A DNA stretch of 42,390 nucleotides from Alphaproteobacteria bacterium (GCA_018971835.1 JAGWZW010000025.1:1-42390); one strand, 5' to 3'; counted from the first letter of the stretch, positions 34,087 to 42,390 are shown. Translations and numbers: made by a program. Notes: generated from the sequence alone by a model not told the origin.

Positions 34087-34907
34087 GAAAGCTATGGCTC
34101 CTGCTCTGTCTGCTGCTGGTGGCGTGCGGCAACAATGGCCCGAAGCCCTGGCTCGGCTATGGCGAAGGCGAAGATGCCTTCATCGGCGCGCCGCAGCCCG
34201 GCTGGGTTTCCTCCATCGCGGTCAAACGGGGCGATGTCGTGAAGAAGGGGGATCTGCTCTTCACACTCGACGACACCCAGCAACTGGCCATGCGCGACGA
34301 AGCCAAGGCGACGCTGGCGCAGGCCAGGGCGCAGCTCCAACAGGCCCAGGCCGCACTCGCCTACGCCACCAAGGAACTCCACCGCCAGAGCAAGCTCGTC
34401 GCCGCTCATGCCGGCGCCAAGGCGACACTTGATCTGGCCGTTTCCAGCTACGATCAGACCGAGGCACAGATCCGCCAGATTACGGCGCAGGAGCAGCTGG
34501 CGCAGGCCACGCTCGATAACGCCGAATACCAGCTCTCCCAGCGCAAGATCGTGGCCCAGGTCGGCGGGCGGATCGAGGATATCTATTTCCGCCAGGGCGA
34601 ATATGTTCCGGCCTCGACACCGGTGATCTCGCTGTTGCCGCCGCAGAACGTCTATGTGCGCTTCTTCGTGCCCGAGAAGGATTTCGCCAAGGTCAAGATG
34701 GGGGACAGGGTGCGCATCTCCTGCGACGGCTGCGCGCCGAACATCACCGCCAGCGTCACCTTCATCGCCCAGCAGGAGGAGTTCACCCCGCCGGTCATCT
34801 TCTCCATCAGCAACCGCGACAAGCTTGTCTTCAAGCTGGAAGCCCGGGCGCCCGGCGGCCTTGCCATCCATCCCGGCCAGCCGGTGGACGTGACGCCAAT
34901 CCGATGA
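34083..34907 (+). CDS. HlyD/YbhG-type periplasmic adaptor lipoprotein
   Basis: 274 residues. MRKLWLLLCLLLVACG has a lipobox (LVAC), so the adaptor is lipid-anchored. The mature part has the biotinyl-lipoyl-like half (GWVSSIAVKRGDVVKKGDLLFTLDD), a helical hairpin (about 75-150, ATLAQARAQLQQAQAALAYA and a second helix after YDQTEAQI), and the returning barrel IVAQVGGRIEDIYFRQGEYV. Then comes a beta-domain (VYVRFFVPEKDFAKVKMGDRVRISC) with CDGC. This matches YbhG/YhiI-type adaptors of ABC-2 exporters. It overlaps tetR and the ATPase gene by four bases on each side; no outer-membrane channel gene is adjacent. Confidence 0.9.
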   Translation: MRKLWLLLCLLLVACGNNGPKPWLGYGEGEDAFIGAPQPGWVSSIAVKRGDVVKKGDLLFTLDDTQQLAMRDEAKATLAQARAQLQQAQAALAYATKELHRQSKLVAAHAGAKATLDLAVSSYDQTEAQIRQITAQEQLAQATLDNAEYQLSQRKIVAQVGGRIEDIYFRQGEYVPASTPVISLLPPQNVYVRFFVPEKDFAKVKMGDRVRISCDGCAPNITASVTFIAQQEEFTPPVIFSISNRDKLVFKLEARAPGGLAIHPGQPVDVTPIR

Positions 34908-35818
34908 CCCAGCCGCTCGCCATCGACGTTCGCGGCCTGACCAAGCGCTTCGGCCAGAAGCTCGCCGTGAACGGCGTCGACATCGCCGTGCCGGAGGGCG
35001 AGGTGTGGGGCTTCCTCGGCCCCAACGGCTCAGGCAAGACCACCACCATCCGCATGCTGTGCGGCCTGCTCAGTGCCGATGCCGGCGAAGGCACCTGCCT
35101 TGGCCTCGATTTCCGCAAACAGTCCGAAACCATCAAGCGTCAGGTCGGCTACATGACCCAGCGCTTCAGTTTCTGGGAAGACCTCTCGATCCGCGAGAAT
35201 CTCGATTTCGTGGCGCGCGTTTATGGCCTGCCGAACCGGAAAATGAAGGTGAACGAAACGCTGGAACAACTGGGGCTGGTAAAGCGCCAGCACCAACTGG
35301 CCGGCGAATTGTCCGGCGGCTGGAAGCAGCGCCTCGCCCTGGCGGCTTGCATGCTGCACGACCCACGGCTGCTGCTGCTCGACGAGCCCACGGCCGGCGT
35401 CGACCCCAAGGCGCGGCGCGATTTCTGGGACGAGATTCATATGCTTTCCGGCAACGGCATCACCGTGCTGGTCAGCACGCATTACATGGACGAGGCCGAA
35501 CGCTGCGATCGCATCGTCTATATCCTCAACGGCAACCTGATCGCGCGAGGCTCGGTGGCCGAAGTGATCGCCGACGCACATCTTTTCACGTTCCTGGTGG
35601 AAGGCGACGGCGTGCGCGCACTGTCGCAGAAACTGCGCGGCGCGCCGGGCGTGGAATATGCGGCGTTCTTCGGCGCGGCGCTGCATATCAGCGGACGCGA
35701 CCGCGACGCGCTGGCGCGCGCGCTCGAGCCCTACCGGAACACGCCCGGCCTGCACATCGAGGAAAGCCAGCCCAGCCTCGAAGACGTCTTCATCCATCTT
35801 CAGGAGCAGGCGACGTGA
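34904..35818 (+). CDS. ABC transporter ATP-binding protein (ABC-2 exporter)
   Basis: 304 residues. Walker A GPNGSGKTT (39-47), Q-loop in MTQRFSFWED, signature LSGGWKQR (136-143), Walker B LLLLDEPTAGVDP (156-168) and the switch His in STHYMDEAE are all present. The C-terminal domain after residue about 215 (LVEGDGVRALSQKL..., ending EDVFIHLQEQAT) is the usual ABC-2 regulatory tail. Single nucleotide-binding domain, so it functions as a homodimer with the permease encoded next. Start ATGA overlaps the adaptor stop. Confidence 0.95.
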   Translation: MTQPLAIDVRGLTKRFGQKLAVNGVDIAVPEGEVWGFLGPNGSGKTTTIRMLCGLLSADAGEGTCLGLDFRKQSETIKRQVGYMTQRFSFWEDLSIRENLDFVARVYGLPNRKMKVNETLEQLGLVKRQHQLAGELSGGWKQRLALAACMLHDPRLLLLDEPTAGVDPKARRDFWDEIHMLSGNGITVLVSTHYMDEAERCDRIVYILNGNLIARGSVAEVIADAHLFTFLVEGDGVRALSQKLRGAPGVEYAAFFGAALHISGRDRDALARALEPYRNTPGLHIEESQPSLEDVFIHLQEQAT

Positions 35819-36969
35819 GCGCAATTCTACGCTTTTTTCGCCGCTTCTCGGCCGCGCGCGTGGGTGCGGTGCTGATGAAGGAATTCATCCAGATGCGCCG
35901 CGACCGGCTGACATTTGCCATGATCATCGGCATCCCGGTGGTGCAGCTGTTCATCTTCGGCTACGCCATCAATCTCAATCCCAGACACCTGCCCACCGCC
36001 ATCGCCATCGACGATCCGGGCATCTTTGCCCGCTCGCTGACGGCGTCGCTGCGCACCTCCGATTACTTCCAGATCGTCAAGGCCACCAATTCGCCGGGCG
36101 AAGCGCGACGCCTGCTGGATGAAGGCGATGTGACCTTCGTGGTGGAGATTCCGGAGAACTTCACTCGCGATCTGGTGCGCGGCGCCGAGCCGCAATTGCT
36201 GGTCGAAACCGACGCCACCGACCCGGGTGCCTCATCCTACGCGCTGGCGGCGATCAATCAACTCGCCACCTCGGCGCTGGCGCGCGATCTTTCCGGCCCA
36301 TTGGCGATGCGAAGCGCAACCAATCCGCCTTTCGACGTTGTCGTCCACCGGCTCTACAATCCCGAATCGATCACACAATACAACGTGGTACCCGGCCTCC
36401 TCGGCGTGATTCTGACCATGACGATGGTGCTCATCACCTCCATGGCGCTGACGCGCGAACGCGAGCGCGGCACCTATGAGAACCTGCTCTCCATGCCGGC
36501 AACGCCGCTGGAGGTGATGATCGGCAAGATCGTGCCCTACATCCTGGTCGGCTACATCCAGGCAACCTTGATCCTGGCGGCGGCGCGCTGGGTGTTCGGC
36601 GTGCCGATGCTGGGCTCGCTGACCCTGTTGTCTCTGACCCTGGCGGTGTTCATCGCGGCCAATCTGGGGCTGGGCTACACCTTTTCCACCATCGCCCAGA
36701 ACCAGATGCAGGCCATGCAGATGACCTTTTTCTACTTCCTGCCATCGATCCTGCTTTCTGGCTTCATGTTCCCCTTCGACGGCATGCCCGCCTGGGCCCG
36801 CGTGATCGGCGAAATCCTGCCCCTGACCCATTTCCTCAGGATCGTCCGCGGCATCCTGCTCAAGGGCAATACCGCCCTGGAAATCTGGCCAAACCTCTGG
36901 CCGCTCCTGTTGTTCATGGCGGCGACCGGGGCCGTGGCCCTAGCTCGTTTCCGGCGGACTTTGGATTGA
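35815..36969 (+). CDS. ABC-2 type permease (YhhJ/YbhR-like)
   Basis: 384 residues from GTG 35815, which overlaps the ATPase stop (GTGA) with CAGGAG eight bases upstream. An N-terminal MKEFIQMRRDRLTFAMIIGIPVVQLFIFGYAI helix is followed by a large periplasmic domain (about 55-170) with FVVEIPENFTRDLVRG. Five transmembrane helices follow, the first after YNVVPGLLGVILTMTMVLITSMALTRERERGTYENLLSMP, the ABC-2 signature. The C-terminus has GFMFPFDGMPAWARVIGEILPLTHFLRIVRGI, another family hallmark. It exports an unknown substrate, possibly a toxic or lipophilic compound, given TetR control. Confidence 0.93.
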   Translation: MSAILRFFRRFSAARVGAVLMKEFIQMRRDRLTFAMIIGIPVVQLFIFGYAINLNPRHLPTAIAIDDPGIFARSLTASLRTSDYFQIVKATNSPGEARRLLDEGDVTFVVEIPENFTRDLVRGAEPQLLVETDATDPGASSYALAAINQLATSALARDLSGPLAMRSATNPPFDVVVHRLYNPESITQYNVVPGLLGVILTMTMVLITSMALTRERERGTYENLLSMPATPLEVMIGKIVPYILVGYIQATLILAAARWVFGVPMLGSLTLLSLTLAVFIAANLGLGYTFSTIAQNQMQAMQMTFFYFLPSILLSGFMFPFDGMPAWARVIGEILPLTHFLRIVRGILLKGNTALEIWPNLWPLLLFMAATGAVALARFRRTLD

Positions 36970-37135
36970 TAGTCCATCGCAACCGGCGGGGCTTGCGAAA
37001 ATCGCCTCCGCGCATCACATTCCCCACAATTCCTGCCGACGGTGGCCGGCGCCTTCTGCGTCGGGCATAATAGCCACAGGGTCCGCCGATGGTTGGCGGC
37101 GCAATCGGAAGATGTAGGAGTCCGAACGCTTCGCC

Positions 37136-38590
37136 ATGCTGGACCTGTCCTTGATCCTGCAATATGCCTTGGCCGCGGTGCTGGTGCTGCTGGCGCTGCT
37201 CTCGACGCAGCTGGCCACGCTGGCGAGCCTGCGCTATTTCCGGCGCGAACGCCGTCCTTTCACCCCTGCCCTGCCGGAGGCTGAGCTGCCGCGGGTTCTG
37301 GTCCAGCTTCCCGTGCGAGACGAGGGGGGCCTGGCGGTGCGCGTGGCCTCTGCCGCTGCCCGGCTCGACTGGCCGCACGACCGGCTGGAAATCCAGCTTC
37401 TGGATGACGGCAAAGCTGAACACCACGAAGAGCTGGCCGAGGCGGTGCGTCGCGTGGTGGCGCCCGGGATCAATTTCTCCGTCCTGCGCCGGGGCGAGCG
37501 CTCCGGCTTCAAGGCCGGCAACCTTGCCTTTGGTCTCAAGCATTGCGATGCGCCCTATGTGGCTGTGTTCGATGCCGATTTCGTGCCCCCGCCGGACTTT
37601 CTCCGGCGCACCGTGCCGGCGTTGGCGGCCGATCCGGGCCTGGCATTCGTGCAGGCGCGCTGGGGCCACGCCAACCGGGACCGCAACTGGCTGACCCGCG
37701 CGCAGGGCATGCTGCTCGACAGCCATTTCGCGGTAGAGCAGGAAGCGCGCTATCGCATGGGCCTGCCGATGTCGTTCAACGGCACAGCGGGCGTGTGGGC
37801 GCGGGCCGCCATCGACCACGGCGGCGGCTGGACGGGCGACACCCTGACAGAAGATCTTGATCTTTCCATGCGCTGCGCCCTCAAGGGCTGGCGGACGGCG
37901 CTTGTCTCGGACCTCGAAGTCCCCGGCGAGCTGCCCGAAACCGCAGCCGCCTGGCGGGCGCAGCAGGCACGCTGGACCAAGGGCCACGCCCAGGTTGCCC
38001 GCAAGCTGCTGCCGGAAATCTGGACGAGCAGCCATCCGCTTTGGCTCAAGGCGGTGATGACGCTGCAGATTTGCCAGTTCGCTTTCTATCTGCTGGCAGG
38101 AGCCAGCGCCGTCATCAGCCTTAGCCTGATGGCGCTGGGCGCAGTCTATCTTCCCGGCGTGGCGGCGCTGGGCCTGGCGGTTACGGCGCTCGGTCTCGGC
38201 GCCAGCGTCTCCTACCTCTATATGGGGCAGGCCATGCTAGGCCGGGAGCAGGCACCCTATCTGGCGCGGGCGCTGGTGCTGGCCATCATCTTTCCGAGCG
38301 GCTTGGTGCTGGCCAATGCTCGGGCGACCTTCGAAGCGTTCTCGGGCGCGCAGATGGAATTCGTGCGCACGCCCAAAGCCGGCGCCCGCATGACAGGCGG
38401 CTGGCGCGGCCGGCCGGAACTGCTGGCCGGTTTGCTGTTGCCGGCCTTCACCTTCATCGAACAGGCCTGGAGCGCGCCATTCTTTGCGGTTGCCGCGGCG
38501 GGGCTTTTATCCATCGGCGCGATGGGCTGGAGCGGCTCGGCCAAAGTTGCCGCCCGCGAGCCTGCGCCCAGCCTGCCGCCAGCCGAATAG
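37136..38590 (+). CDS. Family-2 glycosyltransferase, CslA/processive type
   Basis: 484 residues. One N-terminal membrane helix (about 8-30), then a GT-A domain with DDGK (90-93), DADF (146-149), TED (238-240) and QQARW (276-280), the D,D,D,Q(Q/R)XRW set of processive beta-glycan synthases. Four or so C-terminal membrane helices (about 300-390 and 425-470) form the channel-like part. Similar to bacterial CslA/CslC-like (beta-mannan or glucan) synthases. It contains no PilZ domain and is not next to bcsB-like genes. It could make a surface or lipid-linked glycan. The ATG at 37136 lacks a close ribosome-binding site (AGGAG sits about 16 bases upstream). Confidence 0.88.
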   Translation: MLDLSLILQYALAAVLVLLALLSTQLATLASLRYFRRERRPFTPALPEAELPRVLVQLPVRDEGGLAVRVASAAARLDWPHDRLEIQLLDDGKAEHHEELAEAVRRVVAPGINFSVLRRGERSGFKAGNLAFGLKHCDAPYVAVFDADFVPPPDFLRRTVPALAADPGLAFVQARWGHANRDRNWLTRAQGMLLDSHFAVEQEARYRMGLPMSFNGTAGVWARAAIDHGGGWTGDTLTEDLDLSMRCALKGWRTALVSDLEVPGELPETAAAWRAQQARWTKGHAQVARKLLPEIWTSSHPLWLKAVMTLQICQFAFYLLAGASAVISLSLMALGAVYLPGVAALGLAVTALGLGASVSYLYMGQAMLGREQAPYLARALVLAIIFPSGLVLANARATFEAFSGAQMEFVRTPKAGARMTGGWRGRPELLAGLLLPAFTFIEQAWSAPFFAVAAAGLLSIGAMGWSGSAKVAAREPAPSLPPAE

Positions 38591-38697
38591 CTGGAGCTTG
38601 ATTCAAATTTTAGAAATTCAAATGCACGCGGTTGGCCTAACCGTGCCTTGAGCCGCTTGTCCTACCCTTGTCCCACGGTCACCGCCGTTTGAGTGGC

Positions 38698-38703
38698 TAT
38701 AAT
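38698..38703 (+). promoter_or_regulatory. Consensus -10 box, likely leaderless
   Basis: TATAAT ends seven bases before the ATG at 38711. No -35 is apparent at 17-18 bp. The AGGA at 38704-38707 would lie at or upstream of the transcription start, so it would not act as a ribosome-binding site. Confidence 0.45.
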
Positions 38704-38710
38704 AGGACTT

Positions 38711-39256
38711 ATGATGGTGGGGTCTCTCAACCGGCTCGCGGCGGTGGCCGCTCTTTCTCTTTCCGTGGCCGCTTGCGCCACTGGCCCCTCCGACTACTAC
38801 GGCAGCGGCGACAGCGCTTCGATAAGCGGCGGGCAAATCGTCCGCTTGGACAGGCCCGTGCAGTGCGTACCCTATGCACGCGAGAAGTCCGGTATTCGGA
38901 TTTGGGGCGATGCCTATACGTGGTGGCGACAGGCCGCCGGCCGCTACAACCGCGACGGGCAACCCAGCACCGGTGCGGTGCTGGTGCTCGACCATTACGC
39001 GGGCCCGTATCGCGCCCATTTGGCGGTTGTCCGCAGCATCGTCTCGGCGCGGGAAATTCGGGTCGACCACGCCAACTGGCTGGACGACGGCAACGTCTAC
39101 CTTAACGACCCGGTGGTGGACGTGAGCCCCGGCAACGACTGGAGCCAGGTCCGCGTTTTCAATCTTCAAACCGACGCCTGGGGTGAACACATCTATGACG
39201 TACGGGGGTTCATCGGCCCGACAAGCGCCCCCCCGTCGGTCGTTGCTGGCAGCTGA
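38711..39256 (+). CDS. CHAP-domain lipoprotein (possible peptidoglycan amidase)
   Basis: 181 residues. A signal sequence with lipobox (LSLSVAACATG) is followed by a CHAP-like domain: the candidate nucleophile Cys lies in PVQCVPYAREKSG and the His in YRAHLAVVRSIVSAREIRVDHANW, the C...H order of cysteine amidohydrolases. Trp-rich IRIWGDAYTWWRQAAGRYNR between them is typical of bacterial CHAP lipoproteins. Possibly cleaves peptidoglycan stem peptides in the periplasm, but activity is inferred only. Start uncertain between ATGs at 38711 and 38714. It lies 120 bases after the glycosyltransferase. Confidence 0.78.
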   Translation: MMVGSLNRLAAVAALSLSVAACATGPSDYYGSGDSASISGGQIVRLDRPVQCVPYAREKSGIRIWGDAYTWWRQAAGRYNRDGQPSTGAVLVLDHYAGPYRAHLAVVRSIVSAREIRVDHANWLDDGNVYLNDPVVDVSPGNDWSQVRVFNLQTDAWGEHIYDVRGFIGPTSAPPSVVAGS

Positions 39257-39420
39257 TCGTATCGCAAAAACAACTCGTTAGCGCACAATCTGTGCTATTC
39301 TGCCGCACCCCTCTTTGGTGACGGAGCGGGTGAGCATAAGGTCCGCCCCCTTGCGGCGCGCCTTTCCTTGCCGTGTCCGATCCGAGCTGAGAGACCGTTA
39401 CGAACATCCCTTTTAACTTT

Positions 39421-39443
39421 GCGGGTCCAGAGTTCGAGCCCGC
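39421..39443 (+). other. Hairpin in the kup leader
   Basis: GCGGG (39421-39425) and CCCGC (39439-39443) pair across a 13-base loop, 30 bases before the kup start. Part of a 216-base upstream region; a palindrome GCACA-ATC-TGTGC lies at 39283-39295. Either may be regulatory; no known riboswitch class is recognised. Confidence 0.3.
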
Positions 39444-39472
39444 ATTCGGATGATCCAACCAGCCAAAGCCCC

Positions 39473-41428
39473 GTGAGCGATCCTAAACCCAACAGCGACA
39501 GCGCGCCCGACCGCGGCGCGAAAGTGACCGAAGCCGTTGCCGAACCGGCCCCACAAGCGCCGGCCGCAGGCCACGACAACGGCCGCTTCTGGGTGCTGAC
39601 ACTTGCCGCGCTCGGTGTCGTCTACGGCGACATCGGCACCAGTCCGCTTTACGCGCTTCGTGAATCCGTGCTGGCGACGGGCGGCGCCGTTCCCGGCCCG
39701 ATGGCGATCTTCGGAGCGCTGTCGCTGCTGTTCTGGTCGCTGATCATCGTCGTGACGGTCAAGTATGTCAGCCTGATCATTCGTGCCGACAATGAAGGCG
39801 AAGGCGGCGTGCTGGCATTGGCCGCGCTCGCGCACCGTTCGCCCGGCCTGAGCCGCGGTATCAAGTCCGCCATCGGGATGTCGGCCATCGTCGGCCTGGC
39901 GTTGTTCTATGGCGACGGCATGCTGACGCCCGCGATCTCGGTGCTCTCGGCCGCCGAAGGACTGAACGGCACGCCCTTCGAGCCGCTGGTGCTGCCGCTG
40001 ACATTGCTTATCCTCGTCACGCTGTTCCTGTTCCAGAACCGCGGCACGGCACTGATCGGCCGTCTCTTTGGGCCCGTCGTCCTTGTCTGGTTCGCCACGC
40101 TGGCGAGCCTTGGCGCGATTTCGATCATGCAGTCGCCTGCGATCCTGATGGCCATCAACCCCTATTATGCGATCCGGCTGTTTGCTTCCGAACCGTGGAC
40201 CGCCTTCGTCGCGCTGGGTTCGGTCGTGCTGGTCGTCACCGGCTGCGAGGCGCTCTATGCCGATATGGGCCATTTCGGCAAGCGGCCGATCCGCTATGCC
40301 TGGCTCTATTTCGTGCTACCGGGACTGCTGCTGAACTATTTCGGGCAAGGGGCCGCAGTTCTGCGCGATCCCCATCTTGCGGGAAACGCATTCTATTCCG
40401 TCGTGCCGCACTGGGCGCATTTCCCGATGCTCCTCCTGTCGACGATGGCCACGATCATCGCCTCGCAAGCCGTGATTTCCGGCGTCTATTCGATTACGCG
40501 TCAGGCCGTACAACTCGGGCAATTGCCGCGTATGGAAGTGCGCCATACTTCGGCCCTTGATCCCGGCCAGATTTATGTACCGCGCATCAACGGCTACCTG
40601 TGCGCCGGCGTGGTGCTGATCGTGCTGCTGTTCCGCAGTTCCGCCAATCTGGCGGCGGCCTACGGCATCGCCGTGACGGGCGTGATGGTGATCACCACCT
40701 TCCTGGCCGCCATTGTCGCGAACCGGCAATGGAACTGGAGCCTGAATATCGTGATCCCGGTCTTCGGCCTTCTCGGGCTGGTCGACCTGATGTTCTTCTC
40801 GTCCAATCTGCTGAAACTTGTCGAAGGCGGCTGGTTGCCGATCCTCATCGCGGCCTGTGTCTTCCTGGTGATGGAAACCTGGCGTGTCGGACGGCGCGCC
40901 CATCTGGAGCGTATCCGCAACGAATCGCTGCCGATCGACCTCTTCCTAGAGCGCGCCGACAAGACGCCGACGCGGGTGGCCGGCACCGCCGTGTTCCTGG
41001 CGGCGCGCAGCGACTCGGTGCCGAGCGCCCTGCTCCACAACCTCAAGCACAACAAGGTGCTGCATGAGCGCGTGCTGCTGGTGCACGTTTCGGTCGAAGA
41101 CACGCCCTTCGTGGCGCCCGACAAGCGCATCGAGGTGGAAAAGCTCGGCAAGGGCTTCTTCAGCGTGAACATCCGTCACGGCTTCTTCGAGACGCCGGAT
41201 GTGCCGCGCACGCTGGAAGAGGCGCGGCCGTTCGGCCTGGCAGTCGATCTGGAAACCACCACTTTCTTCATCGGCCACGAGACGCTGGTGCCGGCCGAAC
41301 ACCCGGCACTCGGCAAATGGCGCACCTGGCTCTATATGAAGCTGGCGTCGTCGGCGCTGTCCCCAGCGCGGTTCTACCATCTGCCTCCTGGGCGCGTGGT
41401 TGAGCTGGGCACGCAGGTTTCCATCTAA
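39473..41428 (+). CDS. kup: Kup-family potassium uptake transporter
   Basis: 651 residues from GTG 39473 (MSDPKPNSDSAPD...); no strong ribosome-binding site is seen. The hallmark LGVVYGDIGTSPLYALRE of the KUP/HAK family opens the membrane domain of about 12 helices; AGNAFYSVVPHWAHFP and SQAVISGVYSITRQAVQLG are further signatures. The C-terminal cytosolic part (after about residue 490) ends with TTFFIGHETLVP...WRTWLYMKLA. Proton-coupled low-affinity K+ uptake in low-pH or high-Na+ conditions. The stop (TAA) overlaps the stop of the convergent methyltransferase by four bases. Confidence 0.95.
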   Translation: MSDPKPNSDSAPDRGAKVTEAVAEPAPQAPAAGHDNGRFWVLTLAALGVVYGDIGTSPLYALRESVLATGGAVPGPMAIFGALSLLFWSLIIVVTVKYVSLIIRADNEGEGGVLALAALAHRSPGLSRGIKSAIGMSAIVGLALFYGDGMLTPAISVLSAAEGLNGTPFEPLVLPLTLLILVTLFLFQNRGTALIGRLFGPVVLVWFATLASLGAISIMQSPAILMAINPYYAIRLFASEPWTAFVALGSVVLVVTGCEALYADMGHFGKRPIRYAWLYFVLPGLLLNYFGQGAAVLRDPHLAGNAFYSVVPHWAHFPMLLLSTMATIIASQAVISGVYSITRQAVQLGQLPRMEVRHTSALDPGQIYVPRINGYLCAGVVLIVLLFRSSANLAAAYGIAVTGVMVITTFLAAIVANRQWNWSLNIVIPVFGLLGLVDLMFFSSNLLKLVEGGWLPILIAACVFLVMETWRVGRRAHLERIRNESLPIDLFLERADKTPTRVAGTAVFLAARSDSVPSALLHNLKHNKVLHERVLLVHVSVEDTPFVAPDKRIEVEKLGKGFFSVNIRHGFFETPDVPRTLEEARPFGLAVDLETTTFFIGHETLVPAEHPALGKWRTWLYMKLASSALSPARFYHLPPGRVVELGTQVSI

Positions 41429-42390
41429 TCGAGCGCGTAAACCAGCGCCTTCAGATAGCCGGTTTCCGGCAGCATGGGATGAACCGGATGATCGGGGGCG
41501 GCACCGGCCTGCCGCAGCAACGCCGCCTCGCGGCCCGTCCGCAGTATCCCGAGCGCGCATTCCGAGGCGAAGCGATCCGCCGGCATGTTGTGGGAGCAAG
41601 ACGCGACGAGAAGAAAGCCGCCGGGCGCGGTGACAGACGCCGCCAGCCGCGCCAGCTTGCGATAGGCCTTGGCGCCGGTTTCGAGATCTTTCTTCGCCTT
41701 CACGAAAGGCGGCGGATCGGCGATCACGATGTCGAAGGTTTCCCGCGCGGCGGCGAGGCGCTCCAGTTCCACAAACACATCGGCCTTCACCATGCGCGTA
41801 CGCGCGGAAACCTTGTTGGCCGCCGCGGCCTCTTCGGCCAGCGCCAGCGCGGGTGCCGAGCTGTCGAGCGCCACCACTTCGCGCGCGCCGGCCTTCGCCG
41901 CCAGAACGGCAAAGCCGCCGGCATAGCAATAGGCGTCCAGCACGCTTTTGCCCTTTGCCAGCGCCGCCATGAAAGCGCGGTTCTCGCGCTGGTCGAAATA
42001 CCAGCCGGTTTTCTGGCCGCGGGCGAGATCGGCGAAATAGCGCGTGCCGTTTTCGTCCAGCGCAAGGCGGGAGGGCATTTCGCCCTTTGCGGCGCGTACA
42101 TGGCTACCGAGCCCTTCGAGCGCGCGCGCAGGCGTGTCGTTGCGCAGGACCATGTTGACCGGCGCCAGCGCCGCATCGAGGCCGGCCAGCATCTCCGCTT
42201 CGAGCGCCTCCATGCCCGCGGTCGTCACCTGCACCACAACCGTCTCGGCGAAACGGTCGATGGTAAGGCCCGGCAGCCCGTCGCCCTCGGCGTGGGCCAG
42301 CCGATAGAACGGCGCATCGTAGAATGCCTCGCGAAGCTTCAGCGCGCGAGCAAGACGCGTCGCGAAAAAGTCCGCATCGATCGCCGCGTC
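41425..42390 (-). CDS. RlmI-type 23S rRNA (cytosine) methyltransferase, N-terminus outside window
   Basis: 321 residues visible; the start lies beyond base 42390. The N-terminal part visible includes APFYRLAHAEGDGLPGLTIDRF (RlmI PUA/EEHEE-like region), then TRYFADLARGQKTGWYFDQRENR, the RlmI/RlmK signature. The SAM core is VLDAYCYAGGFAVLAAKAGA with DSS as the ribose-binding acid, then the catalytic IADPPPFVKAKK and the Cys in VASCSHNMPADRF. It matches class-I methyltransferases that modify C1962 of 23S rRNA in E. coli. Stop TAG is shared within a four-base overlap with kup. Confidence 0.9.
   Translation of the reverse strand, partial: DAAIDADFFATRLARALKLREAFYDAPFYRLAHAEGDGLPGLTIDRFAETVVVQVTTAGMEALEAEMLAGLDAALAPVNMVLRNDTPARALEGLGSHVRAAKGEMPSRLALDENGTRYFADLARGQKTGWYFDQRENRAFMAALAKGKSVLDAYCYAGGFAVLAAKAGAREVVALDSSAPALALAEEAAAANKVSARTRMVKADVFVELERLAAARETFDIVIADPPPFVKAKKDLETGAKAYRKLARLAASVTAPGGFLLVASCSHNMPADRFASECALGILRTGREAALLRQAGAAPDHPVHPMLPETGYLKALVYALD

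Noticed and set aside
36970..37135. Promoter or small gene between the permease and the glycosyltransferase.
   Set aside because: A CATAAT-like hexamer near 37066 has no matching -35 and no start with a ribosome-binding site was found. I see nothing supportable here.
39410..39465. tRNA-like 3' portion (AGTTCGAG and a later CCAACCA) upstream of kup.
   Set aside because: The five bases on either side of TTCGAGC do not pair as a T-stem and no anticodon or acceptor stem can be formed. Treated as chance or part of the kup leader.

Overview
This 42.4-kb window is a GC-rich (lower to mid 60s percent GC by eye), densely coding stretch of chromosome from an alphaproteobacterium. Lineage evidence: a carA / yqeY-dnaG-rpoD cluster, an Irr (Fur-superfamily) regulator divergent from fabA-fabB-fabI, palindromes matching the Irr iron-control element (ICE), a CC0125/CC1285-type lipoprotein, and a mesaconyl-CoA hydratase next to a malyl-CoA lyase-type enzyme. 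I suspect something near Rhizomicrobium/Micropepsaceae, but only weakly. I see no rRNA, tRNA, CRISPR array, insertion sequence, integrase or phage gene, and no gene-free stretch longer than about 220 bases.

Layout. 1-6.7 kb: end of an ethylmalonyl-CoA-pathway pair (mch, mcl2-like), pyridoxal kinase, a solitary Rieske protein gene (petA without petB/petC), an NTF2-like protein, asd, a secreted hypothetical and a CaiB-type CoA-transferase. 6.8-12.3 kb: small housekeeping and hypothetical genes (secreted protein, methyltransferase, gloB with a tandem repeat in its promoter, beta-carbonic anhydrase, small lipoprotein, HAD phosphatase, hemolysin-III membrane protein, MAPEG protein). 12.4-20.3 kb: macromolecular-synthesis cluster, read leftwards yqeY, (two extra genes), dnaG, rpoD, panD, with divergent carA. 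RpoD carries a ~150-residue Lys/Ala/Pro-rich N-terminal tail. 20.4-20.9 kb: an overlapping DUF4258-DUF2283 pair resembling a toxin-antitoxin module.

21.5-28.0 kb is the most interesting part. The unsaturated fatty acid operon fabA-fabB-fabI faces two tandem, overlapping irr paralogs (about 73% identical over the core). One paralog keeps a Cys-Pro (heme-regulatory-like) motif and the other has no cysteine at all. An ICE palindrome lies between fabA and irr1. A perfect 23-bp ICE palindrome sits directly after irr2, abutting the -35 of a rubrerythrin / Fe-S (CCG-type) oxidoreductase / DUF3501 gene set. This reads as a self-contained iron- or heme-responsive redox locus whose enzymatic role is, to my knowledge, not established.

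28-42.4 kb: HAD hydrolase, type-B carboxylesterase, a hypothetical, a FATP-type acyl-CoA synthetase, a lipoprotein, a TetR-controlled ABC exporter operon (tetR, lipoprotein adaptor, ATPase, ABC-2 permease, all with 4-nt overlaps), a CslA-like family-2 glycosyltransferase, a CHAP-domain lipoprotein, the Kup potassium transporter and a 5'-truncated RlmI-type rRNA methyltransferase.

Across the window convergent genes end almost on top of each other (eight of nine pairs within 12 nt or overlapping) with no classical hairpin-plus-U-tract terminators. Several genes have a -10 box so close to the start codon that leaderless or near-leaderless mRNA is likely.
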